Of a stretch of DNA of 64,000 nucleotides, positions 1-11,746 are shown piece by piece (positions within the stretch are counted from its first letter, which is position 1; each line of letters starts with the position of its first letter). The notes beneath the pieces are model-generated. The model was not told the DNA's origin. It saw only the letters and a program-made list of their open reading frames with translations, and ran no database searches. The stretch lies in NCBI RefSeq assembly GCF_963678635.1, contig NC_087064.1, forward strand, positions 4,190,411-4,254,410, in the 5' to 3' direction. Made by a program: the position numbers and the translations under genes. This DNA comes from Symsagittifera roscoffensis (taxonomy: Eukaryota; Xenacoelomorpha; Acoela; Convolutidae).

Positions 1-500
1 TTGAAAGTGACGTGGCCTTACAACTCCATTTCGAAATTTGAGGTCAATTTCAATTCAAAATCGAAATTCGAATACATTCTGATTTAGCGATTTTTTAAAA
101 GAACTTAGTATAGTACTATGCAAAAAGAAACTGTGTTTTCGTGGTTTGCACATGGGTGTGACATGTATGTTTCATCGATGTCACATCAATGAGTTTGTTA
201 TAACAGAGTTAATCTACATATTCGGACTGGTACATCCCTGAAACAAGTCAAAACAATGGAATAAGAATGGTTCAAATCTGAAATGTAATACCTGGTTTGC
301 TAAGTACTTTTGTGAGAAGCTAGAAAGATAGCAAACTGTTTCAGTTGCGGTAACTTTTCTAAATGTGAACAGTTTGCGAATAATTTAAGATTTTAAACTA
401 CATTTCTCTGGCAGAGAGACAAAAAATCTAAAATCAACACGGACTTACGCGCAAAAAATTTTTGTTGCAGGTTGGAAGCGGTTTTCACTTCGACTTCCAT
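1..500. other. non-coding, nothing recognised
   Basis: AT-rich sequence with no convincing open frame, RNA gene or repeat that recurs elsewhere in the window. Confidence 0.5.
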
Positions 501-504
501 AAAC

Positions 505-580
505 GTGAAATGTTAATCATACAATTCCATACACTAAGGCTATGGAAAAACACTTGTCAAATAAATTTTTAACTATTTGG
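505..580. repeat. fragment of the 'cttatcatacaattccata' repeat family
   Basis: Carries the phrases ttaatcatacaattccatac and ctatggaaaaac, which recur in the longer copy at 1565-2048 and in degraded copies near 14.2, 29.1, 50.1 and 61.0 kb. Probably a solo piece of that inverted-repeat element. Confidence 0.4.
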
Positions 581-1564
581 CAATACCAGTGTAATCGTAT
601 TATGGATCTTTTTTCGTTGTTTTGGCATAATCTTAAGAACAAAAAGTCTCAAATACAGGCCTTAACCTCTACAGAACTCCCAGATTCGCAGTTTTATTCG
701 AGAAATTTGGAGGCTTGAACTTTTTGGATTAGAATATTTCTCTTTTTAATGTGTTGTTTCTCATTATTTATCGGGTTAATTTTGAAATATTCTGCTGAAG
801 CTCTTTTTTTAAAGAAATTTGCTTTGTTTTTGTCTATTCAGTTTGATTTTTTCTATTCAATTTCAGAGACCAAAAATCTATTCAATTTCAGAGGTACTGG
901 CCGAAATTGCTGAAGTTATTTCACTTTCAATACACCGAAAATTACAATCAAATACAACTTTTCATCTCATTACAAAACTCGGGCTTTGTTACATTATAGC
1001 CCCCCGCCCACAGTACAGTTACGAAAATTTGAAGCCCCCAGCTTGTGATTGTGCTATTATGGTGACTATAATTTCGGGATAAGGGGCAAAACTGAATGTT
1101 GTTGGATTTGAAACTGAGAAGTAAAAACTTTTATGAAATAATTTGAACACACCTGTCGATAATAAACAACTGAGGGTATTCCGGTGGGCAGAAACCCAAT
1201 GCAGGCAAACACAGCCAGAAACAGATTCCACGGAAGAGCATCAATTCCAGAAAGCTACAGAAACAAAACAAGTTTTGGATCAACTGAACAACCTTTCTCC
1301 TACGGTTGATCCAAAGAAAAAAACCGTAATAATTCTGTTTAAAAATGCAATTTGAACAAAAAACTGGATGAAAAAATTTGCTGTCGGATTGCATTGTATG
1401 CTACTTAAAATTCAATTTGACTTGAAGAAAAATATATTTATAAGAAGTCAAAAAAAAGTCCCTGTTTGGCCAAGTTTTTTTTTGTCGAATCCCAGAGGAA
1501 GAGAGCGTTCAACCACCAGCCCCCCTCCCCCCCTAAATCCAACCCTTGACCACCAGCCCCCCCC
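581..1564. other. non-coding stretch with short chance ORFs
   Basis: Several 60-90 codon open frames overlap on both strands between 819 and 1394, but they are low-complexity and lack a domain, signal peptide or splice context. The end (about 1518-1565) is C-rich. No gene is supported. Confidence 0.5.
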
Positions 1565-2048
1565 TTGACCTCCATAAACCGAAAATGCTTATCTTACAAT
1601 TCCATACACGGAAAATGCTTATCATATAGTTCCATACATCAAATGTATGAAAAAATGCTAGTCATACATTTTTCATACAACTTCGAAAAAATCATTGAAA
1701 AAAGATTCGAAGTAGTTTCTGCGACTGTTTGAACCATATATATTAGTCTGGTGATGAAAAAACACTATTTTTCTGTTTTAAGAAAAAAAATGATTTTCAT
1801 ACAATTTCCATTTATGAAAATTCTCAAACAAACATTTTCCAAAAAAAAATGTTTTTGCATGCAAAATTTATTTTTTTTTGTCTGCAAACGTAGTGCATTT
1901 TTTGTCTGCATAAAAAATGCTTGTCCTACATTTTCTATTTATGAAAAAATGCTTATCTTAACATTTTCTGTATCTATGGAATTGTACGAAATTGTATGAT
2001 AAGCATTTTTTCATATATGAAAATTGTAGGATAAGCCTTTTTGGTCAA
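1565..2048. mobile_element. inverted-repeat element with iterated 'atgcttatc' motif
   Basis: Begins near tgacctccataaaccgaaaa and ends near tttttggtcaaccc. The left side repeats atgcttatcttacaattcca-type motifs three times. The right side carries the complementary motif (attgtatgataagcat, attgtaggataagcc). The middle is A/T homopolymer-rich. The layout is two ends of short iterons in opposite orientation with no ORF, so a non-autonomous foldback-type element is inferred. Related but eroded copies lie near 14.15-14.27, 29.05-29.23, 50.08-50.17 and 60.9-61.1 kb, the last three inside the three gene copies. Confidence 0.5.
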
Positions 2049-2581
2049 CCCGGGCCAAAACGGTTGATTTGCATCTTTTTTTTCACACCCAACCCCCAGC
2101 CCCCGTCCCCAACTTTCAAATTATCGGTTTTCATGTCTGTATTACGTATTATTACGGCTAAATATGTGATGTTACGATGTGAAGTATGAAGAGCAAATCT
2201 GTTCACAATTAACATTTTGTTCACAATGTCAATTTTAGTTGCTAAAAATGTTTTTCAAATTCATTGAGTTTGAAGGGGGAAGTAGAGAATTTGGAAAGTT
2301 GCATTAAAAATTTGGGAGATATCTAGTTTTTTTATGCATGTTTTTGTGATTTTGCTTCAAAAATGTAGAAAAAATACAAACCCGAATTTCATCCGCTTTC
2401 TCATCTTCAGACGTCATTGGAAATACTCACATTAAATAGCTTTTGTTCAAATATCAGCAAACAGACATGGTTTATAAAATCATATAAAATTAAAGCAGAA
2501 TTGGTAAAAAATCTCTGTTGTCTAAAACGCGATAAAACACATTCGAATGATTTGCACGTCTAACTACTTACTACATTCACG

Positions 2582-2719
2582 ATGAAGCAATTAAAATGCT
2601 TAATATTGTACAGTAGTTTGATCGCCATTCTGGCGCTTTGGAAATCGTCGAACGCGCGTATGGTGCGTGTCATTTCAAACAAACTGAACAGCATAAATTT
2701 TGCTGCAATCATTCAGGTG
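2582..2719 (+). CDS. orphan signal-peptide exon (candidate)
   Basis: A 45-codon open frame starts with ATG at 2582. Its first 27 residues look like a classical signal peptide: MKQLKC, then a hydrophobic core LILYSSLIAILALW, then SSNARM. A donor-like gtgcgt follows the ATG codon at 2660, and a second (cag|gtgtaa) sits at the end of the frame. Either could end a first coding exon. No continuation exon was found on this strand before the satellite that starts about 200 bp downstream. It is seen only as a start, so the product is unknown; a chance hydrophobic ORF remains possible. Confidence 0.4.
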
Positions 2720-2757
2720 TAATTCTCATTTTTGGTCCAAAATACAGTAGCGTGGTA

Positions 2758-2806
2758 AGGGAGAGAGGGGGGGGGGAGTAGGGGAAGGAAAGGGAGGGGA
2801 GGGGTG
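2758..2806 (+). repeat. G-rich low-complexity tract
   Basis: Run of g and a (gagagaggggggggggag and following aggggaaggaaagggagggg) just upstream of the satellite array. Confidence 0.8.
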
Positions 2807-2931
2807 CAAGCTTGCCCTTTTCTCTCATTTTTGGGTGTCGAAACGTTCCAAAAACTCAAATTTGGTACTACGTTTTGTTGCCGTATCTGGCTGAAAACCG
2901 CGGAACGGAGTTATCTCAAAAAGTTCGAGAT

Positions 2932-5900
2932 GGTTAGCCTAACAAAAAAGTGGATCCTTTTTAAAATTAAAAACACTTTCCATTAAGAATCAATGTGTGG
3001 TGGATCTAAATGAGAGTGATCAGTCCTTTTGATCTCTAGCAAAAAAGAACCAAAAAACTGAACGCACGATACATTTTCCTCTTATATAAGCAAAAGCGAC
3101 AAAATAAGTGTATTAAAAATTGCTTTTATTATTTCATTACAATATGAAATTTTTTTTTTTCGTGTAACAAAAAGGTGGATCCTTTTTAAAATTAAAAACA
3201 ACTTCCATTAAGAATCTATGTGCTGTGGATCTAAATGAGAGTGATCAGCCCTTTTGATCTCTAGCACAAAAGAACCAAAAAACTGAACGCACGATGCATT
3301 TTTCTCTTATATAAGCAAAAGCGACAAAATAAGTGTATTAAAAATTGCTTTTATTATTTCATTACAATATGAAAAAAAAACTTTTTTGGTGTAACAAAAA
3401 GGTGGATCCTTTTTAAAATTAAAAACAACTTCCATTAAGAATTTATGTGCTGTGGATCTAAATGAGAGTGATCAGCCCTTTTGATCTTTAGCAAAAAAGA
3501 ACCAAAAAACTGAACGCACGATACATTTTCCTCTTATTTAAGCAAAAGCGACAAAATAAGTGTATTAAAAATTGCTTTTATCATTTCATTACAATATGAA
3601 AAAAAAACTTTTTTCGTGAAACAAAAAGGTGGATCCTTTTTAAAATTAAAAACAACTTCCATTAAGAATCTATGTGCTGTGGATCTAAATGAGAGTGATC
3701 AGCCCTTTTGATCTCTAGCAAAAAAGAACCAAAAAACTGAACGCACGATACATTTTTCTCTTATATAAGCAAAAGCGACAAAATAAGTGTATTAAAAATT
3801 GCTTTTATTATTTCATTACAATATGAAAAAAAAACTTTTTTCGTGTAACAAAAAGGTGGATCCTTTTTAAAATTAAAAACAACTTTCATTAAGAATCTAT
3901 GTGCTGTGGATCTAAATGATAGTGATCAGCCCTTTTGATCTCTAGCAAAAAAGAACCAAAAAACTGTACGCACGATACATTTTTCTCTTATATAAGCAAA
4001 AGCGACAACATAAGTGTATTAAAAATTGCTTTTATTATTTCATTACAATATGAAAAAAAAACTTTTTTCGTGTAACAAAAAGGTGGATCCTTTTTAAAAT
4101 TAAAAACAACTTCCATTAAGAATTTATGTGCTGTGGATCTAAATGAGAGTGATCAGCCCTTTTGATCTCTAGCAAAAAAGAACAAAAAAACTGAACGCAC
4201 GATACATTTTCCTCTTATTTAAGCAAAAGCGACAAAATAAGTGTATTAAAAATAGCTTTTATTATTTCATTACAATATGAAAAAAAAACTTTTTTCGTGT
4301 AACAAAAAGGTGGATCCTTTTTAAAATTAAAAACAACTTCCATTAAGAATCTATGTGCTGTGGATCTAAATGAGAGTGATCAGCCCTTTTGATCTCTAGC
4401 AAAAAAGAACCAAAAACTGAACGCACGATACATTTTTCTCTTATATAAGCAAAAGCGAAAAAATAAGTGTATTAAAAATTGCTTTTATTATTTCATTACA
4501 ATATGAAAAAAAAACTTTTTTCGTGTAACAAAAAGGTGGATCCTTTTTAAAATTAAAAACAACTTCTATTAAGAATCTATGTGCTGTGGATCTAAATGAG
4601 AGTGATCAGCCATTTTGATCTCTAGCAAAAAAGAACCAAAAAACTGAACGCACGATACATTTTTCTCTTATATAAGCAAAAGCGACAAAATAAGTGTATT
4701 AAAAATTGCTTTTATTATTTCATTACAATATGAAAAAAAAAACTTTTTTCGTGTAACAAAAAGGTGGATCCTTTTTAAAATTAAAAACAACTTCCATTAA
4801 GAATCTATGTGCTGTGGATCTAAATGAGAGTGATCAGCCCTTTTGATCTCTAGCAAAAAAGAACCAAAAAACTGAACGCACGATACATTTTCCTCTTATT
4901 TAAGCAAAAGCGACAAAATAAGTGTATTAAAAATTGCTTTTATTATTTCATTACAATATGAAAAAAAAACTTTTTTCGTGTAACAAAAAGGTGGATCCTT
5001 TTTAAAATTAAAAACAACTTCCATTAAGAATCTATGTGCTGTGGATCTAAATGAGAGTGATCAGCCCTTTTGATCTCTAGCAAAAAAGAACCAAAAACTG
5101 AACGCACGATACATTTTCCTCTTATTTAAGCAAAAGCGACAAAATAAGTGTATTAAAAATTGCTTTTATTATTTCATTACAATATGAAAAAAAAACTTTT
5201 TTCGTGTAACAAAAAGGTGGATCCTTTTTAAAATTAAAAACAACTTCTATTAAGAATCTATGTGCTGTGGATCTAAATGAGAGTGATCAGCCATTTTGAT
5301 CTCTAGCAAAAAAAAACCAAAAAACTGAACGCACGATACATTTTTCTCTTATATAAGCAAAAGCGACAAAATAAGTGTATTAAAAATTGCTTTTATTATT
5401 TCATTACAATATGAAAAAAAAAACTTTTTTCGTGTAACAAAAAGGTGGATCCTTTTTAAAATTAAAAACAACTTCCATTAAGAATCTATGTGCTGTGGAT
5501 CTAAATGAGAGTGATCAGCCCTTTTGATCTCTAGCAAAAAAGAACCAAAAAACTGTACGCACGATACATTTTTCTCTTATATAAGCAAAAGCGACAAAAT
5601 AAGTGTATTAAAAATTGCTTTTATTATTTCAATACAATATGAAAAAAAAAAATTTTTTCGTGTAACAAAAAGGTGGATCCTTTTTAAAATTAAAAACAAC
5701 TTCCATTAAGAATCTATGTGCTGTGGATCTAAATGAGAGTGATCAGCCCTTTTGATCTCTAGCAAAAAAGAACCAAAAAACTGAACGCACGATACATTTT
5801 TCTCTTATATAAGCAAAAGCGACAAAATAAGTGTATTAAAAATTGCATTTATTATATCATTACAATATGAAAAAAAACTTTTTTCGTGTAACAAAAAGGT

Positions 5901-7250
5901 GGATCCTTTTTAAAATTAAAAACAACTTCCATTGAGAATCTATGTGCTGTGGATCTAAATGAGAGTGGTCAGCCCTTTTGATCTCTAGCAAAAAAGAACC
6001 AAAAAACTGAACGCACGATACATTTTTCTCTTATATAAGCAAAAGCGACAAAATAAGTGTATTAAAAATTGCTTTTATTATTTCATTACAATATGAAAAA
6101 AAAACTTTTTTCGTGTAACAAAAAGGTGGATCCTTTTTAAAAATAAAAACAACTTCCATTAAGAATCTATGTGCTGTGGATCTAAATGAGAGTGATCAGC
6201 CCTTTTGATCTCTAGCAAAAAAGAACCAAAAAACTGTACGCACGATACATTTTTCTCTTATATAAGCAAAAGCGACAAAATAAGTGTATTAAAAATTGCT
6301 TTTATTATTTCATTACAATATGAAAAAAAAACTTTTTTCGTGTAACAAAAAGGTGGATCCTTTTTAAAATTAAAAACAACTTCCATTAAGAATTTATGTG
6401 CTGTGGATCTAAATGAGAGTGATCAACCCTTTTGATCTCTAGCAAAAAAGAACCAAAAAACTGAACGCACGATACATTTTCCTCTTATTTAAGCAAAAGC
6501 GACAAAAAAAGTGTATTAAAAATTGCTTTTATTATTTCATTACAATATGAAAAAAAAACTTTTTTCGTGTAACAAAAAGGTGGATCCTTTTTAAAATTAA
6601 AAACATTTTCCATTAAGAATCTATGTGCTGTGGATCTAAATGAGAGTGATCAGCCCTTTTGATCTCTAGCAAAAAAGAACCAAAAACTGAACGCACGATA
6701 CATTTTTCTCTTATATAAGCAAAAGCGTTAAAATAAGTGTATTAAAAATTGCTTTTATTATTTCATTACAATATGAAAAAAAAATTTTTTTCGTGTAACA
6801 AAAAGGTGGATCCTTTTTCAAATTAAAAACAACTTCCATTAAGAATCTATGTGCTGTGGATCTAAATGAGAGTGATCAGCCCTTTTGATCTCTAGCAAAA
6901 AAGAACCAAAAAACTGAACGCACGATACATTTTCCTCTTATTTAAGCAAAAACGACAAAATAAGTGTATTAAAAATTGCTTTTATTTTTTCATTACAATA
7001 TGAAAAAAAAACTTTTTTCGTGTAACAAAAAGGTGGATCCTTTTTAAAATTAAAAACAACTTCCATTAAGAATCTATGTGCTGTCGATCTAAATGAAAGT
7101 GATCAGCCCTTTTGATCTCTAGCAAAAAAGAACCAAAAAACTGAACGCACGATACATTTTCCTCTTATTTAAGCAAAATCGACAAAATAAGTGTATTAAA
7201 AATTGCTTTTATTATTTCGTTACAATATGCAAAAAAAAACTTTTTTCGTG
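2932..7250 (+). repeat. 227-bp satellite array, about 19 units
   Basis: The marker ggtggatcc recurs at about 2949, 3174, 3401, 3628, 3855, 4082, 4309, 4535, 4763, 4990, 5216, 5444, 5672, 5898, 6125, 6352, 6579, 6805 and 7032, a period of 225-228 bp. Each unit has a TATA-like tcttatataagc, an A-run/T-run hairpin (aaaaaaaaactttttt) and the tgatcagcccttttgatctc block. Length differences come from the A-runs. Some variants recur every 681 bp (three units), see findings. The first unit is the most diverged. ORFs of about 60 codons here are shadows of the repeat; no gene. Confidence 0.97.
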
Positions 7251-7375
7251 CTTTTGGTCAAATAAAGCTGTTTTTGGGTTTCTGCAGAGCTCAAAAATAT
7301 TGAATTTTGGGTCAATTAAAGTCAATTTAGGAATCAATTTAGAACTCAACATTTTAAAATGGCCAACCAAACAAA

Positions 7376-7660
7376 ATAGTCGTAACTTTTGTACCGACTT
7401 TCAAAGAAAATTACGGAATGCTTGTACGGAATGCTTTTTCCCGACAAGTTTCAATTTTTATTTTGCCCTTTTGAATGCTTTTTTTAATAACCTGAAAGAT
7501 GTTTTTAATTTGATCTCAAATTTTCAAAAAAATTTTACTTGCGATCATTTTTTGTAAAATTTTTGGATTCACAATTGCCAATTTGGTAAATTTGGGACAA
7601 TTAATCAACGATATATTTTGAGCTGTTAACGCGTAAGTGGATATTATTTCCGTTTTTGAA
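7376..7660 (-). mobile_element. solo, degraded arm of the long-TIR (E) family
   Basis: Matches in reverse orientation the arms at 8215-8695 and 12745-13293: gttaacgcgtaagtgga, gggacaattaa, gcgatcattttttgtaaa and accgactttc occur in the same order as in the right arm at 10197-10731. Well diverged and without a partner arm, so an old remnant. Confidence 0.55.
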
Positions 7661-7801
7661 ATCCAGTGTAGTGAAGATATCAGTGCGTTCAGTGCCATCA
7701 GTGCCAAATCAGTGCGAAGCGTGATCTGTCAGTACCATAAGTTCTATATCATATCAGTGTCTGCAAATCAATATCACTACTTAAAATTTTTGGACGGTGC
7801 A

Positions 7802-8154
7802 TATACAAAACAGTCCCATACAAAACAGTCCAATATAAAATAGTCCCAAAAATCATGTAATGGAGGAAAAAAACAGTCCAATACAAAACAGTCTAGCTTA
7901 AGGTCGCCGGTGGGCGCGCTGTGCGCGCTTCGCCGCTTTGCGGCAATAACCGGCTCAAAATTTCGTATTAAGTCCTACCCTCTGTTGGCAGGCTCGCAAC
8001 ACGTTGGCGCGACTGTGGCGGTCACTATTTTGTTAATTGTGCTTGTTGAACAAGGGACAATTTTCGGCCTATCGGCTCGTTAAAACAATTATTAATTGGC
8101 ACTTTTTTCCGGACTGTTTTGTATTGGACTGTTTTGTATGAGACTGTTTTGTAC
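7802..8154. mobile_element. foldback-like element F, 15-bp iteron TIRs
   Basis: The left end has tandem 15-bp units tacaaaacagtccca (about 7804-7850, another pair near 7880-7892). The right end (8110-8154) has three complementary units ggactgttttgtatt. The ~200-bp centre is GC-rich (gcgcgctgtgcgcgcttcgc, ggcaggctcgcaacacgttg) and contains no ORF. TIRs built from tandem short subrepeats are the hallmark of foldback/FB and sea-urchin TU elements. Assignment to that class is inference; the structure itself is plain in the sequence. Confidence 0.75.
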
Positions 8155-8214
8155 AGACACGGTTTCTGAGTATATTGAGCAAATTCTACTCTTCGTCAAT
8201 TAAAGAATAAAGTA

Positions 8215-10731
8215 ACAAGACTACTCGTATCAGGACTTGAATGTTCCGATTGCCTTTTAAGGTTTTATGGAGCAGTAATAACACTAAAAAATTAAATGTC
8301 AGAAAAAATAAAATGAAAAACTTCTTTTTTCTAAATTTTTTTATGAAAATCATCTTCCCACACGCCATACAAAATATAAAAGGATAGATTTCGCCCCCTG
8401 TATCGATTTTAAGACGGATTAACTCTCCGCTCACGCGTTAATAGCGCGAAATATATCGCGCGTTAATTGTCCCAAATTGGCCGAACTGGCAATCTTTAAA
8501 CACCCATAACTTTACGAAAAATGATCACAGGTGAAATATCTTTTCAAATTTGAGCTCAGGACAACAATACCTTGCGAATGATAAAAAATGATAACTCCGT
8601 GAAAGATGGCTAGTTAAAAAGTCGAAATTTGTCTGAAGAAAAAACCCACCCCGAGCACAAATATTCCGTGGCTTTCGTATCGAAAGTCGGAACAATTAGG
8701 TCAGCTTTGCGGAGATTCGTTACAGGTACCATAGTGGGGATAGTTAACAAGATCCCAATAAACGTTAGAAAAAAGATGTTGGAATTGCGAGCACAGGAAG
8801 TATCCGGTAATAGTACCATCGTGCAGTTTAAGGAGGCTCTCTCATGTTAAAATATTCGATTGCAATTTTGGAATTCGATATCTTCAAAGATCGTCTTGAT
8901 TATGTTTATATCAAGGCCCTTAATGCAGTGGCTGATAAAGATCTCTTGTTTGTCATTCAAAAAATTATGTTGTTAGGAGATGGTTCAGCGAACGTAGAGT
9001 GTGGTTTTTCTATCAACAAAAATTTCATCGATGTCAACCATTAGCTCGATACTTTAGTGGCAATGCGAAGATGTAAAGAAGGGCTTCAAAATACCGGGAA
9101 AGTATTGAAATTTGATTTGACGAAAAATTTTCACAAATAAAATTGTAGCACAAGAACAAGAACTGAAAAGTACTTGAAAAACCAAAAACAAAGACGAAAA
9201 ACTCACACTGAAACCAAAAAAAAGGAAAAAATTGACAATTTCCCGTACAACCGATCAGCTGAGCGACAATTCTCAAGTAATGGAGGTGGAGCAAAAAAAG
9301 TGCTAAAGTTTGTCCCAAAATCAAATGCATTTCACGACAAAAAAATTACAAAATTGGCAGAGAAATCAAAAACTTAAGCGCTAGAGATTTAAAAATTTTA
9401 ATTTTTGAGCCAAAGTTTTAATTCCATAATTTTTGAAACCTTGTCTTGAAAAATTAAATTTTGATATTTTGGTCTGAGACTATGAGTTTTTAAACGTTAA
9501 CTAAAGTTTTGAAACGTTAACTCAAACCTTAGGCAGTCGGATACGAGCATTTTTCTTTTGATATATCCTTTCAGTAAAAAAAATTTCGCATAATGTTCTA
9601 ACTGTATCATTCGTTCTCTAAAAACTCTAAAAAGTACAAAAAGTTGAGGAAAATTATAAAATGAGTTCAAAATATAAGTTGCTGTAGTTATTGATCTATG
9701 TATTTGCGATGGAGCTGACTGCAAGGGATTATCATTTCTTGCTATTCAGCGAAACAGTAGCACATGGCAAAAACATAAAAACATGCTTGTAGCTTGGAGC
9801 CGTCCAGCTATAGTTAGCACAGAAAAAAGTGACTTTCCACGAAAAACTCATGAAAACAAAAAATGTTGTAAAATAATCACAAAGTTTTCGAAAACTTTAA
9901 AGTTTTTTCAAGCATTTGTCTGAGACACTTTGAAAACATTGTGTGCTATAAAAGCGTAAACGAAAAATTTAAAAGTGTTTTTACCAAAGCAGAAAAGTTA
10001 GTTTTAGCAGCCTAGTTTATTTTTTGACTTTTGTTTGTGTTTCTATGCATTACGTAAAATTTTTTAAAAAATTCCAAATGCAATTTTTGGTCCAATTTTG
10101 TTGCAGAGTATTTCCTTGAAAAAATCTAAATCAAACCACAAGCTTGCTAAGGCTTGAAAATTGTATGTGCAGAGCTACATCACTTTGCTATAATAGTTTT
10201 TGTTCCAACTTTTGATACAAAAGTAACGGAATATTTGTGCTCGGGGTGGGTTTTTTTTTCTTCAGACAAATTTCGACTTTTTAACTAGCCGTTTTTGACG
10301 CAATTTTTTTATATCATTCGAAAGATATTGCTGTCCTGAGCTTGAATCTGAAAAGACATTTCACCTGTGATCATTTTTCGCAAAGTTACGGGGGTTTAAA
10401 AATTGCCATTTTGGCCAATTTGGGACAATTAACGCGCGATATATTTCGCTCTATTAACGCGTAAGCGGAGAGTCAATCCGTCTTAGAAATTGTTCCAAAT
10501 TGGTTAAAAGAAGCTTGTGTGCCATAATTGGTTTGTTACAAGGAGCGAAATTTATCCTTTTGTTCTTTATATAGCGTGTGTTGTGATGATTTTCGTAAAA
10601 GTTTTCAAACTTTATTTAAAAAAAATTTTCATTTCCTTTTATTACTTTTAATTTATTAGGTTATTACTGCTCCAAAAACCTATAAAGCAGTCGGAACATT
10701 CAGGGCTTTGCCCTGATACGTGCAGTTTGTT
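8215..10731 (+). mobile_element. E1: 2.5-kb element with ~500-bp inverted arms
   Basis: The left arm (8215-8695) and right arm (10197-10731) are inverted copies. The outer tip caagact(a/g)ctcgtatcagg is matched by cctgatacgtgcagtttg at the far end. Both arms carry cgcgttaatagcgcgaaata, acggattaactctccgc, gatcacaggtgaaatatct and ccaccccgagcacaaatatt. The interior holds a broken hAT-like coding end (8844-9376) and AT-rich filler to 10.19 kb. Arms this long are not usual for hAT elements, so the arms may belong to a foldback-type carrier. Related copies: 12745-13293 (solo), 15021-16210 (paired), fragments at 7376-7660, 16420-16830 and 44280-44590. Confidence 0.8.
8844..9376 (+). pseudogene. decayed hAT-like transposase C-terminus
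   Basis: One reading frame runs through 8844-9376, broken by TAG at 9042 and TAA near 9135. It reads MLLGDGSANVECGFSINKNF, which resembles the dimerisation-region motif LSHGxAxVERGFSxNK of hAT-like transposases. It continues with AMRRCKEGLQNTGKVLKFDL and, after the second stop, a Lys/Arg/Gln-rich tail, the order expected for the end of such proteins. The Asp/DDE catalytic part is absent, so this cannot be functional. It lies between the two arms of E1. Family recognition is by motif only. Confidence 0.6.
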
Positions 10732-11288
10732 CATTTTATGGCTCAAATCAAATGCAGTCTTTATTTCACATTTCAAATTTTCAAACAAAGGTAGTCTGAT
10801 TTTCCGAACGTTTTGATGTTTAGACGTAATGATTTGTATACTCAATTTAAAATCCCGCAGTCATCTGACTCTTTGATGAAACCCAATTTTGCGTTAAGAG
10901 AAAAAAAATACACCTTAGATTTTTTCAAAGTGATTCAAATAGCAAGAACAGTTGGTACAGAAAACTGTGACTTACTAGGTGTTAAATAGTAAAAAAAATT
11001 CTTTCAAGTTTGTTTCGGATAATTTTTTGTATCTTTCAGTCGAAGTTATTTCATTTTTTTGCTCCTTGGGGCAGGGCAAAAGGTATTGGCAGAAAAATCG
11101 TGCAATTATAGCAGTTTTTACTGTAGGTTCTAAGAATAGAAAAAAAGAATTTCAAACAGTTTTTTCTCAACAATCGAAACAACTTTGGGAAATTTCTCAT
11201 TGCAGATCCAATAATGCTTGAGGAGACTTCAGTTTTATAGTTATAGTTGAAATCATCTGACATTTATTTATTCTACTTGATTTGATTA
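10732..11288. other. non-coding spacer
   Basis: AT-rich DNA between element E1 and element G. Overlapping short ORFs occur on both strands near 10979-11263 with no supporting feature. Confidence 0.5.
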
Positions 11289-11660
11289 GCACAGATTTCG
11301 TCCTACTACAGATTTCGTCCAATTTATTTAATTAACAGCTTTCGTCCCATACAGATTTCGTCCCATACAGGTTTCGTCCCATACAGATTTTGTCCCATAT
11401 CCAACAGATTTCGTCCTATTTTAGGAAAATTACTGTTATTGCGGATTAAGTAGTTCTCATAAGTGCTAGTCGCGTCCTGCTGTGATTTGAAGCATTGAAT
11501 TTGCTTTGATTAAACAAATTGTGAAAGGCAATTTTTTTCTTCTAATTACTCGCTTTTGAAAGCGCACACTGTACAAAAAGTGGGACGAAATCTGTATACT
11601 CCCAAATTTGTGGGTCGGAATCTATGTAAGCTTTGAAATTAAAATGAGACGAAATCTGTC
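11289..11660. mobile_element. foldback-like element G, 16-bp iteron TIRs
   Basis: The left end (11289-11418) carries about six to seven units of acagatttcgtcccat, three of them in perfect tandem around 11350-11400. The right end (11580-11660) carries the complement gggacgaaatctgt and gagacgaaatctgt. The ~160-bp centre is unique. The layout matches element F and element H, but the iteron sequence is unrelated. Confidence 0.75.
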
Positions 11661-11746
11661 ACAGCCCTGGATTTTGCGAGGAAAAAACACAGGAAGTCAA
11701 AAAGCAGTGTTCGATTTGAAAAAAAAATGTATATGTATTTGTCGTG

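Noticed and set aside
2804..7250. 60-codon ORFs in the satellite
   Set aside because: Each is a unit-length shadow of the 227-bp repeat.
2932..7250. CRISPR-like array
   Set aside because: No short repeat/unique spacer alternation; whole 227-bp units are repeated, in a eukaryotic context.
8629..8850. ORF through ccaccccgagcacaaatatt, also at 13145 and 15446
   Set aside because: Lies in the E-family arm; the frame is not kept among arms.
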